Part shown: positions 30,610 to 37,911 of the stretch, one piece after another
How positions within the stretch are numbered: position 1 is the first letter of the stretch
How the letters are laid out: each line of letters begins with the position of its first letter
The notes under the pieces: generated by a model
The model's database searches: none
Told to the model about the DNA's origin: nothing
Seen by the model: the letters and a program-made list of their open reading frames with translations, nothing else
Translations under genes and position numbers: made by a program
Origin: Candidatus Omnitrophota bacterium
GTDB lineage: Bacteria; Omnitrophota; Gorgyraeia; Gygaellales; UBA12090
Assembly: GCA_030674475.1 (NCBI GenBank)
Contig: JAUSCZ010000026.1
Span: forward strand, 1 to 37,911
Direction: 5' to 3'
DNA length: 37,911 bases

Positions 30610-31422
30610 ATGAATATCTTGGTTCCGGTTTTGACCTTAAGCGGTTTGGGGGTGGTTTTTGGGGCGGGGTTGGCTATCGCGGCCAGGAAATTCTGTGTCG
30701 CGGTTGACCCGCGCTTAGAGAAGATATACGCAAAACTTCCCGGGGCAAATTGCGGGGCCTGCGGTATGGCGGGTTGTATGGGGCTGGCCGAGGCCCTGAT
30801 CCAGGGGACCTGCACGGTGGAGCGCTGCGCGGTAATGCAGGATGAGGAGCGGGCGGAGGTTGCCGCTATCTTGGGGGTGGAGGCCAAGGCTAAGGTTAAG
30901 CTTGTGGCTATACTGCATTGTAATGGCGGCACTAAAAGGGTAATAGATAAATTTATTTATACCGGCCGAAGGGATTGCGTTTCGGCTAATTTAATCGCGG
31001 GAGGGCCCAAGGCCTGTTTTTACGGCTGTATCGGTTACGGCACCTGTGCTGAGGCCTGTCCTTTTGGAGCGATTATTATGAATGAGGAAGACCTGCCGGT
31101 AGTGGATGAAAATAAATGCACAGCCTGCGGGGCTTGCGTGGCGGCTTGTCCTAAGAAGCTCTTTAGCCTGGTGCCGGTAAGCAAAGCCTATGGCGTGCGC
31201 TGCAAATCCCTGGATTTAGGCAAGAAGGTTTTAGAGGTTTGTTCGGCGGGTTGTATTGCCTGCCGCAAATGCGAAAAGGCCTGCCCCACAGGAGCCATCA
31301 AGGTGATAAATAATCTGGCAGTGATTGACTATAATATCTGCGATAACCGGGGAGAGTGTTTTAAGGTCTGTCCTACCAAGGCGATAGCGGTGAAGGAAAA
31401 TAAGGTTTGGAGGGCGGAATGA
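30610..31422 (+). CDS. rnfB: Rnf complex subunit RnfB
   Basis: A 270-residue subunit that accepts electrons from ferredoxin. After an N-terminal membrane helix (residues about 2-22) comes the Fe-S motif LPGANCGACGMAGCMGLAEA (about 44-63), then several ferredoxin motifs: GTCAEACPFGA, CTACGACVAACPKKLF, CIACRKCEKACPTGA, CDNRGECFKVCPTKA. A multi-cluster electron wire on the cytoplasmic side. It begins two bases after the rnfA stop and overlaps purN. Confidence 0.94.
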   Translation: MNILVPVLTLSGLGVVFGAGLAIAARKFCVAVDPRLEKIYAKLPGANCGACGMAGCMGLAEALIQGTCTVERCAVMQDEERAEVAAILGVEAKAKVKLVAILHCNGGTKRVIDKFIYTGRRDCVSANLIAGGPKACFYGCIGYGTCAEACPFGAIIMNEEDLPVVDENKCTACGACVAACPKKLFSLVPVSKAYGVRCKSLDLGKKVLEVCSAGCIACRKCEKACPTGAIKVINNLAVIDYNICDNRGECFKVCPTKAIAVKENKVWRAE

Positions 31423-32027
31423 AAAATATCGCGGTGCTGGCCTCGGGAAACGGTTCTAACTTTCAAGCCATCGCGGACGCGATTAAAAAAGGGAAACTTA
31501 AAGCTCATTTAAAGCTGTTGATTTCAGATAATCCTGAGGCCTATTGTTTGCAAAGGGCGGCCAAGGCCAAGGTCAAAGCCTTTATCGCGGATAGGAGGGA
31601 TTTTTCCGGTAGAAAAGATTTTGAAGAGCAGATTATCCTAAAGCTCAGGTCAGAAAAAATAGATTTAATTATCCTGGCGGGATTTATGCGCCTGCTGAGC
31701 GGGGAATTTATCAAGAAATACCGGGGCCGGGTTGTAAATATCCATCCCTCTTTACTGCCTGTCTTTAAGGGCGCGCAAGCGATTAAAGACGCCTTTGATT
31801 ATGGGGCTAAGGTGAGCGGGGTAACGGTGCATTTTGTGGATGAAGAGATGGACCACGGCCCGATAATCCTGCAGGAGCCGCTCAAGATTAAAGAGGGGTG
31901 GAGCTTAGAGGAGTTAGAGAAGAATATTCATAACTTAGAGCATAAAATATACCCGCGGGCAATCAGCTTATTTTTGAAAGGCCGCCTGCGCCTTGAAGGC
32001 CGAAAGGTAAGAATTTTAAAACCGTAA
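31419..32027 (+). CDS. purN: Phosphoribosylglycinamide formyltransferase PurN
   Basis: A 202-residue enzyme adding the formyl group from 10-formyl-THF to GAR in purine synthesis. It shows VLASGNGSNFQAIADAI at the start, LAGFMRLLSGEFIKKYRG near 86-103, the active-site NIHPSLLPVFKG near 106-117 and VTVHFVDEEMDHGPII near 132-147. ATG 31419 overlaps the rnfB stop (ATGA) and follows GGAGG at 31409-31413, so it is preferred over TTG 31407. Full-length for the family. Confidence 0.95.
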   Translation: MKNIAVLASGNGSNFQAIADAIKKGKLKAHLKLLISDNPEAYCLQRAAKAKVKAFIADRRDFSGRKDFEEQIILKLRSEKIDLIILAGFMRLLSGEFIKKYRGRVVNIHPSLLPVFKGAQAIKDAFDYGAKVSGVTVHFVDEEMDHGPIILQEPLKIKEGWSLEELEKNIHNLEHKIYPRAISLFLKGRLRLEGRKVRILKP

Positions 32028-32963
32028 CTATTTTTTACCTTTTTCTAAAACCTTTGCTTTGCTAAAAGAAATCTTTTTTTCGCTGGCCAGGTTATACATA
32101 TCTAAAGTCAGGAAGTCGCTAAAGTTATATATTTCAAAGACGGCCCTGATGGATTTCAAAACTTCTTTTTCTATATCCACCCCGCCCGCCTTAGGAAGAT
32201 CGGAAGAACGGTTAAATTTTATCCGCAGCCTCTGTTTTATCTGATCGATTAAAAACCTTTCAAAATTCACATCATAGAATTCTAAATGCGCGCCCTCAAG
32301 GTCTCCGATTGCCTCCGGAGCGAGCTTTATATCCTCGACGGTGCGGTATTGGTATTCTGTCCAGGAAATCATTTCAAAGAGAACCTTCTTCAGGTCATCA
32401 ATATAGGTGGTGTCGGTAAGCTCAAACCCGTTTTTGGTATCCGAGGTTACCACCGTGAAGAATCGGGGGCCGTTTGCCTGACGTTTAAGGCTAAAGACTA
32501 CCCGGCGCACGCAGCGCAAGACCTTATTTATTTTTTTACCGGCCTCGGGATTAAACTTCTTGTTTTGGCTTTCTTTGGTTTCCGGGATTTCCCGGATGTC
32601 GTAGACGAAGTTTAAGGTCTTTTCCTTAAGAATTCCCTCCGCATGCTTAAAATCAAATCTGGAAATAGATTCCTGGGGCTTATCCGAATCAACAAAAAGG
32701 TCTTCTTCCAGCGGCAGATATATCCATAGGGTTTGCCCGATTAGTTTAGATACCAGATGTATCCGGTATTCCTCCTGGGCTATTTTTACTACCGATTCAG
32801 CTATGTTTTCTGATGTGTAAGTAGGTTTAGAGGGAAGGAGATTGCATCCCCAGAGAGAAAAGATTAAAACTATTAGCCATAAGCTGTATGCGGGAGAGAA
32901 TTTTTCGAGGCTACTGGGCGCGGCCTTTGCCGAATTCTTTAAAAATAGCCTCGATCTCATCAT
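32028..32963 (-). CDS. Hypothetical lipoprotein overlapping FtsH-like gene
   Basis: A predicted lipoprotein of 311 residues, no recognised domain. It has a hydrophobic segment ending in a lipobox (SLWLIVLIFSLWG|C, Cys about residue 40), a mixed alpha/beta body and a Lys-rich C-terminus. The only in-frame start near the signal sequence is the ATG pair at 32963/32960, inside the FtsH-like frame, giving a 53-bp overlap. The longer frame to 32984 lacks support. The conserved order suggests it acts in the envelope with the membrane protease, perhaps as an adaptor or substrate, but this is inference. Confidence 0.65.
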   Translation of the reverse strand: MMRSRLFLKNSAKAAPSSLEKFSPAYSLWLIVLIFSLWGCNLLPSKPTYTSENIAESVVKIAQEEYRIHLVSKLIGQTLWIYLPLEEDLFVDSDKPQESISRFDFKHAEGILKEKTLNFVYDIREIPETKESQNKKFNPEAGKKINKVLRCVRRVVFSLKRQANGPRFFTVVTSDTKNGFELTDTTYIDDLKKVLFEMISWTEYQYRTVEDIKLAPEAIGDLEGAHLEFYDVNFERFLIDQIKQRLRIKFNRSSDLPKAGGVDIEKEVLKSIRAVFEIYNFSDFLTLDMYNLASEKKISFSKAKVLEKGKK

Positions 32964-34575
32964 AATTAAGCTCTTCTTTGGCAACCAGTTCTCTGGCTAA
33001 ACGTTCCAGCAGGACATCTTCTTTCTTGAGCAATTCTTCAACTTCTTTGAGGCAGGTCTGCATTATGTCCTGGACATCAATGTCTAGGCGGGCCTTAGTT
33101 TCCTCGGAGATATATTTGTTATCTACGGCGTGGAAATCCCCGATTAGTCCGGTTTTGCCCATGCCAAAGCGCCAGACCATATTATGGGCGGTAGAAAAAG
33201 CCGTGTTAAAGTCTCCGCTTACGCCGGCGGTGCTAAAGCCTAATTTTAATTTCTCCGCGGCGTAAGAACCCAGCGATATTTTTATTTGATCTAAAAGCTG
33301 ATTCTGGTTTTCAATAAGAAATTCCTCGCGTTCAGGGACCCAGGTCGCGCCGCCGGTATGTCCGCGGGGAGTGATGGTGACCTTAAAGACGTCTTTTTTA
33401 GGAACGAGTAAATAGGTGGTTAGGGCATGTCCGGCTTCATGATAGGCCGTCTGCAGTTTTTCTTCGGCTCCGTATTTAAATCTCCTCTTTATGCCTAAGG
33501 CAATCCGCTCTCTGGCGTCGTCAATTTCTTTAGCGGTTATTACTTGTTTTTTATTGCGGACCGCGATTAACGCCGCCTCCTTGATGATATTAGCGATATC
33601 CGCCGGGCTGTAACCGACGCAAATGCGGGCCAGGCGGTCTACTTTTATAGTAGCCGCGTCATATTCCACACCTTTAAGATAATAGGTGAATAGTTTTTGC
33701 CGGTCTTCAAGATTAGGCTTATCTACGTAAATTTTACGGTCAAACCTTCCCGGACGCAAGAGGGCGATATCCAGAATATTTTCCGGGGCATTGGTCGCGC
33801 CGATTATAACAATATTCAAGTCTTTTTCTTTTAAGCCGTCCATTTCCACCAAAAGCTGATTGAGCGTCTGGTTGTGTTCGGTTTGTCCTCCTCCTCCACC
33901 CCCTCCTAAGCTGCGGGCTGTGCCTAAGGCGTCAAGTTCATCAATAAAAATAAGGCACCCTCCGTCTAATTCCGCTAAATGCCGGGCTCTTTTAAAAAGG
34001 CTGCGGATTCTTCCCGCGCCTACGCCCACGAACATTTCCACAAATTCCGAACCGGACATAGAGATAAAAGGAAGCTTGGCTTCGGTGGCAATGGCCTTGG
34101 CTAAATAGGTTTTACCGCAGCCGGGAGGCCCGAGCATAAGCAGCCCTTTTAAAATTTTTCCGCCGATTTTATGCAAGGCCGCCCGGTCCATAATTAAATT
34201 CACTACCTCCAGGGCTTCTTGTTTAGCTTCATCCATGCCAATCACATCATTCCAGGTGATTCCAATCTTCGCGCCGGCAATTGACTTTTTAGTAGTTTGG
34301 CTAAAGGTGCTGGCGCCTTTTTTGTAAATAAGCCAGTAAAAAAGCCAGGTGGAGATGACTGCCTGCACCAGCCCCATAACCATCCACATAAAAATCTGGA
34401 GAGGAAGCGTGGCTAATTGTGATTCTCGAAGGTAAGATTCAGCTTCTTTCCAGGCTCTTATTCCATTAATCAGAATGACAGCTGTGAGGGTCAATGTTGC
34501 AATGACAATCGCGGCAAGGATCAGCTTTATCCAGTGCAAGCTCAGATAAAATTTTATTTTTCTCCAATTCATCAT
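32911..34575 (-). CDS. Minimal FtsH-like AAA+ zinc metalloprotease
   Basis: A 554-residue protein with two membrane helices (about 17-38 and 61-84) separated by only about 22 residues, so the usual periplasmic FtsH_ext domain is missing. The AAA domain has Walker A GPPGCGKT (149-156), Walker B CLIFIDELD (207-215) and second-region-of-homology LLRPGRFDR (273-281). The zinc site is HEAGH (380-384) with a likely third ligand D456 in AGVSGDFNTA. A run of seven glycines sits at 224-230. Start is ATG 34575 (MMNW) with ACGGAG upstream and TATACT at 34591-34596 as a plausible -10. Function is membrane-protein quality control by family. Confidence 0.9.
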   Translation of the reverse strand: MMNWRKIKFYLSLHWIKLILAAIVIATLTLTAVILINGIRAWKEAESYLRESQLATLPLQIFMWMVMGLVQAVISTWLFYWLIYKKGASTFSQTTKKSIAGAKIGITWNDVIGMDEAKQEALEVVNLIMDRAALHKIGGKILKGLLMLGPPGCGKTYLAKAIATEAKLPFISMSGSEFVEMFVGVGAGRIRSLFKRARHLAELDGGCLIFIDELDALGTARSLGGGGGGGQTEHNQTLNQLLVEMDGLKEKDLNIVIIGATNAPENILDIALLRPGRFDRKIYVDKPNLEDRQKLFTYYLKGVEYDAATIKVDRLARICVGYSPADIANIIKEAALIAVRNKKQVITAKEIDDARERIALGIKRRFKYGAEEKLQTAYHEAGHALTTYLLVPKKDVFKVTITPRGHTGGATWVPEREEFLIENQNQLLDQIKISLGSYAAEKLKLGFSTAGVSGDFNTAFSTAHNMVWRFGMGKTGLIGDFHAVDNKYISEETKARLDIDVQDIMQTCLKEVEELLKKEDVLLERLARELVAKEELNYDEIEAIFKEFGKGRAQ

Positions 34576-34688
34576 TATTTCTCCGTTTGTAGTATATTAA
34601 GACGTGTTGCTTAACATGTTTATTCTATGAAAGATAACATATTTAACAATCGTAGTCAAACCTTTTCTTGTAAGCCAGGAAGGCAATG

Positions 34689-34709
34689 CCTGCCTGCCGG
34701 CAAGGCAGG
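34689..34709. repeat. PAGRQ-type palindrome in the ftsH/enolase spacer
   Basis: CCTGCCTGCCGGCAAGGCAG, imperfect copy of the 25255-25274 palindrome. The spacer 34576-34959 also contains the promoter and inverted-repeat element listed separately. Confidence 0.7.
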
Positions 34710-34772
34710 GTTTGGCTCCCAATAGCCAAAGCCATAACCGCAAAAGCGCAAAAAGGCTGAAATAATGTCCGC

Positions 34773-34800
34773 TTGACTTAAACAGTTTTATGGATATAAT
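34773..34800 (+). promoter_or_regulatory. Promoter of enolase gene
   Basis: TTGACT (34773-34778), 16-bp spacer, TATAAT (34795-34800). It would leave a leader of about 150 nt, containing the inverted-repeat element at 34818-34914. Confidence 0.75.
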
Positions 34801-34817
34801 TACATTGTGTAGCATAG

Positions 34818-34914
34818 CTGTCCAAAATAGCATAATTTTTTCCTCTTCTTTTTCCTCTCCCCCGTCGGGGAAGAGGGTAGGGCGAGGGGGTCGTGTGGCG
34901 CGTATTTTGGACAG
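34818..34914. repeat. Inverted-repeat element in enolase leader
   Basis: CTGTCCAAAATA (34818-34829) and TATTTTGGACAG (34903-34914) are perfect 12-bp inverted repeats; between them is a C/G-rich hairpin (CCTCTCCCCCGTCGGGGAAG then AGGG). Transcribed in the enolase 5' leader if the promoter at 34773 is used. Confidence 0.7.
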
Positions 34915-34941
34915 GAGTGATTATGAATAAACCATAAATAA

Positions 34942-36225
<1,284 letters not shown>

Positions 36226-36231
36226 TTTATA

Positions 36232-36305
36232 GTTGATAGTTTATGCTTGATAGCAGAAAACGAAAAGTATATTTTGCCATAAACCATAAGCTATAAACTA
36301 TCAAC
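36232..36305. repeat. Inverted repeat downstream of enolase
   Basis: GTTGATAGTTTAT (36232-36244) pairs perfectly with ATAAACTATCAAC (36293-36305). Both arms are embedded in further TAGTTTATA-like repeats. It may act as a weak terminator or be a dispersed repeat. Confidence 0.65.
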
Positions 36306-36317
36306 TGACACTTTAGC

Positions 36318-36596
36318 ATGCTCAAGATATTTAAACAGACATCCTTCTTGGTGGCAGCGGGCATACTCCTGGTTATTTTTATACCCGGCTACGCCAAAAT
36401 TCAGGAACTGCGCCAGAAAAACCAGGAATTAGAGGCCAGCGTCCGGAGACTGCAGGCTGAAAATTCCGCCTTTCAGCAGGAAAAGGAAAGGTTAGAGAAC
36501 GACCCGGAGTATCTGGAGCAAGTGGGCCGGAAAGAATTAGGCATTGTCAAAAAAGGCGAGATAAGCTACAGGCTGGTTCCCCAAGAAAAGAAATAG
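36318..36596 (+). CDS. FtsB/DivIC family septum formation initiator
   Basis: A 92-residue bitopic protein: membrane helix at residues about 8-25 (SFLVAAGILLVIFIPGY), a coiled coil about 27-62 (KIQELRQKNQELEASVRRLQAENSAFQQEKERL), and the family C-terminal DPEYLEQVGRKELGIVKKGEI. It is part of the divisome stabilising FtsL/FtsQ. Eno-FtsB adjacency is common in bacteria and supports the call. Confidence 0.88.
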   Translation: MLKIFKQTSFLVAAGILLVIFIPGYAKIQELRQKNQELEASVRRLQAENSAFQQEKERLENDPEYLEQVGRKELGIVKKGEISYRLVPQEKK

Positions 36597-36618
36597 AAAA
36601 TTTGGAAGGACAATTTGG

Positions 36619-36751
36619 GTAACCGGTTAGTGATTGGGGGCGTTCTTTTTAAAAATCCCTCTAACCCCCTTTTTTCAAAGGGGGAATTTCTGTTCCCCTC
36701 TTTCATAAAGAGGGGCGAGGGGAGATTTTCCCCTGTTTACTGACGCATTAC
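36619..36751. repeat. TIR-bounded non-coding element, copy C, with perfect 8-bp target duplication
   Basis: Ends GTAACCGGTTA (36619-36629) and TGACGCATTAC (36741-36751) are imperfect inverted repeats. CAATTTGG occurs directly outside both ends (36611-36618 and 36752-36759), an exact 8-bp duplication. Core: AACCCCCTTTTTTCAAAGGG and CCCCTCTTTCATAAAGAGGG, two hairpins. No ORF. Confidence 0.82.
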
Positions 36752-36784
36752 CAATTTGGAAGGATAAATTCGAAAGGATAATTA

Positions 36785-36812
36785 TTGACTTAATACGATA
36801 TTATGGTAATAT
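36785..36812 (+). promoter_or_regulatory. Extended -10 promoter before candidate small RNA
   Basis: TTGACT (36785-36790), 16-bp spacer, TGG-TAATAT (36804-36812). Confidence 0.65.
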
Positions 36813-36818
36813 TAAAAG

Positions 36819-36962
36819 TGAAAATCAGGTGTGGTATGTTTGAAGGGGGAACTGCCACGTTTCCCGACATGCTCATTCGTAGCGGTCGGGATCCCGACAA
36901 GAGAGAAAATGTGGGTCGGGAAAAATAACTCAAACCTTCGCTCACAAAGCGAGGGTTTTTTT
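36819..36962 (+). ncRNA. Candidate structured small RNA, unclassified
   Basis: About 144 nt from a predicted start to an intrinsic terminator, with no good ORF on this strand. GTGG...CCAC (36833-36859) and TTTCCCGAC / GTCGGGAAA (36860-36868 / 36915-36923) form stems enclosing the GTCGGGATCCCGAC palindrome. It does not resemble 6S, SRP, tmRNA or RNase P RNA that I know. The inner part is a REP-like repeat shared with 4821-4850, so it may be repeat DNA rather than a gene. Confidence 0.4.
36934..36962 (+). terminator. Intrinsic terminator
   Basis: Stem ACCTTCGC / GCGAGGGT with a 7-nt loop and a run of T to 36962. Ends the candidate RNA. Confidence 0.82.
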
Positions 36963-36989
36963 GTTTAAGCCAGAAAATTAGGTGACAAA

Positions 36990-37190
36990 ATGAAAAATAA
37001 ATATTATGCAAAAAGAAGTAAAATGAAAGATAAGAAAGATAAAAAAGCAATCTGTAGGCACGATTATAAAAACGCGATTAAAGTCGGCAATATTGATTAT
37101 CAATGTCCGTTATGTGGCAAGCTTTTAGATCCAAATGAATGGTTTTTTATGAATAGCTTTGAATTTATTGAAGTAGAAAGTAAAAAATAA
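36990..37190 (+). CDS. Small Cys-rich protein (zinc-binding?)
   Basis: A 66-residue protein with a Lys-rich N-terminus and the metal-like motif CRHDY...YQCPLCGKLLDPNEWFF, then FEFIEVESKK. One CPLCG knuckle plus an upstream C/H could bind zinc. AGGTGA at 36980-36985 supports ATG 36990; ATG 37023 is an alternative. Family not recognised. Confidence 0.55.
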   Translation: MKNKYYAKRSKMKDKKDKKAICRHDYKNAIKVGNIDYQCPLCGKLLDPNEWFFMNSFEFIEVESKK

Positions 37191-37205
37191 AAAAATTTGT
37201 AATTT

Positions 37206-37263
37206 GAGACCGTTGAAAAAGCCTCTTTCCGCAATGACAAAATGGGGGTTTTGCAACGCTCTC
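37206..37263. repeat. Short inverted-repeat element
   Basis: GAGACCGTTGAAAAA (37206-37220) and TTTTGCAACGCTCTC (about 37249-37263) pair with two mismatches around CCGCAATGACAAAATGGGGG. It resembles a dispersed repeat type and is followed by TGGTATAAT (37289-37297), a likely extended -10 for the genes downstream. Confidence 0.6.
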
Positions 37264-37348
37264 AATCTTAGAAGTGAAAGTTTTAAAGTGGTATAATATA
37301 ATCACGAATACCATTGGTGTTTTGATTGATGATTTAATTAAATAAAAT

Positions 37349-37456
37349 ATGAAACAATCATTCACAATTCACGATTTGCCTAAAGAAGAGCGCCCGCGCG
37401 AGCGGTTAGTTAAGTTTGGCGAACAAGCACTCAACGAACAGCCTAAATTTATCTGA
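37349..37456 (+). pseudogene. radC N-terminal fragment
   Basis: A 35-codon frame beginning MKQSFTIHDLPKEERPRERL, the RadC N-terminal motif (L-P-x-x-E-R-P-R-E-x-L-x-x-x-G). It ends at TGA 37454-37456 after EQALNEQPKFI, before the HhH and JAB domains, so this is a remnant. An intact core of the same family is at 1407. Confidence 0.75.
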
Positions 37457-37570
37457 GTGCCCCAGTTGATTTTTTGTCCTTACTGTCCGGAATTTTGTGT
37501 AGCAATCGCTAATCTTTTATTATGTCCTTTTTGTAAACAAAGCATTGCTTACAGTGCTTTAATTGAATAA
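37457..37570 (+). CDS. Tiny CPxC-type protein
   Basis: A 37-residue frame from GTG 37457, directly after the previous stop: VPQLIFCPYCPEFCVAIANL then LLCPFCKQSIAYSALIE. Two CPxC knuckles (CPYC and CPFC) could bind one zinc. The GTG start lacks a clear ribosome-binding site, so expression may depend on translational coupling to the radC fragment. Confidence 0.45.
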   Translation: MPQLIFCPYCPEFCVAIANLLLCPFCKQSIAYSALIE

Positions 37571-37589
37571 ACAAGTAGTTAAGGTATAT

Positions 37590-37911
37590 ATGATAAATGA
37601 TATACAGCTAGAGTTTTTAAATGCAGATAAGCCAGTTGTCACCTCTGATCAAGTTGTAAATCCTCAGGGGTATAAAGGGCTTTACGGATTCCATAAGTAT
37701 TGGGGTAAAAAGCCCATGGAAACGTACGGTTTTTTAATTGAAAAATTGACACGAGAGACGGAAATAGTTTGCGACCCTTTTCTTGGTTCTGGAGTTGCCG
37801 CGCTGGAATCTTATTCAAGAAACAGAAGATTTCTCGGATGTGATATTAATCCTGTAGCAGTTGGTCTGTCCAAGTTGCTTATCTCGCCACCTGATAAGGC
37901 CCATTTTCAAC
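37590..37911 (+). CDS. DNA methyltransferase, N-terminal part, cut by window edge
   Basis: ATG 37590 opens a frame to the end of the window with no stop (107 codons visible). It has HKYWGKKPMETYGFLIEKL, then DPFLGSGVAALESYSRNRRF and LGCDINPVAVGLSKLL. DPF-x-GSG is the SAM-binding motif and GCDINP the second acidic loop of N4/N6 DNA methylases of restriction or anti-phage systems. The N-terminal KYWGKKP is common in such DNA methylase enzymes with a D-P-F motif. The specificity and partners lie outside the window. Confidence 0.85.
   Translation, partial: MINDIQLEFLNADKPVVTSDQVVNPQGYKGLYGFHKYWGKKPMETYGFLIEKLTRETEIVCDPFLGSGVAALESYSRNRRFLGCDINPVAVGLSKLLISPPDKAHFQ

Noticed and set aside
36790-37050. 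Minus-strand 86-codon frame across the candidate RNA and terminator
   Set aside because: Composition is low-complexity (Phe/Tyr/Ser-rich), no ribosome-binding site, and it crosses a terminator and repeats.

Overview
The window looks like a chromosomal segment of an uncultured strict anaerobe, most likely Candidatus Omnitrophota or a close relative. Evidence is the 1,075-residue secreted protein at 17172-20399, whose N-terminal region resembles a family I associate with Omnitrophota genomes, the anaerobic gene content (Rnf complex, group 3b-type [NiFe] hydrogenase, NadA, GlpA-type dehydrogenase), and many short palindromic repeats in spacers and inside genes. The taxonomic call is inference; there is no rRNA gene here.

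Region 1 (1-5162) is accessory. A cut-off AlbA_2/HATPase regulator overlaps a RadC gene whose 3' end is interrupted by a 1.5 kb insertion sequence with 22-bp inverted repeats and a slippery A8 run. A YhcG/DUF1016 nuclease-like gene and an internally deleted AlbA_2 relic follow.

Region 2 (5184-12053) is housekeeping and redox: a three-gene GlpA/FAD-oxidoreductase/DUF1667 set, mnmA, nadA and two SPFH/band-7 membrane proteins, mostly overlapping or tightly spaced.

Region 3 (12092-17093) is a hydrogenase operon. A strong promoter and an 18-bp Rex-like palindrome precede a HypA-like protein lacking the zinc domain, then the four subunits (beta, gamma, delta, alpha) and a maturation protease. The Rex-like site suggests control by NADH/NAD+ ratio.

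Region 4 (17154-21798) holds the large secreted protein with an internal KdtA-like GT-B half-domain, a DUF3568 lipoprotein and a secreted SNase.

Region 5 (21802-25291) is a second accessory zone: tRNA-Phe, an excisionase-like HTH protein, a frameshifted DUF4062-HATPase gene, gene fragments, and tRNA-Thr whose last 21 bp are repeated 170 bp downstream.

Region 6 (25292-32027) is an MFS transporter followed by rnfCGDEAB and purN, with start/stop overlaps or very short gaps throughout. On the minus strand (32028-34575) are a minimal FtsH-like protease and an overlapping lipoprotein gene. Enolase and an FtsB/DivIC protein follow on the plus strand.

Region 7 (36619-37911) is accessory again: a mobile-looking repeat with a perfect 8-bp target duplication, a candidate small RNA with promoter and terminator, two small cysteine-motif proteins, a radC fragment and the start of a DNA methyltransferase.

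Functionally, hydrogenase (NAD(P)H/H2), Rnf (ferredoxin/NADH/ion gradient) and the GlpA-type dehydrogenase form an anaerobic redox-balancing set. The most notable observations are the Rex-like site plus zinc-less HypA, the secreted KdtA-like chimera, a three-copy TIR element family with 8-bp target duplications, and palindromic repeats inserted in frame into several genes.
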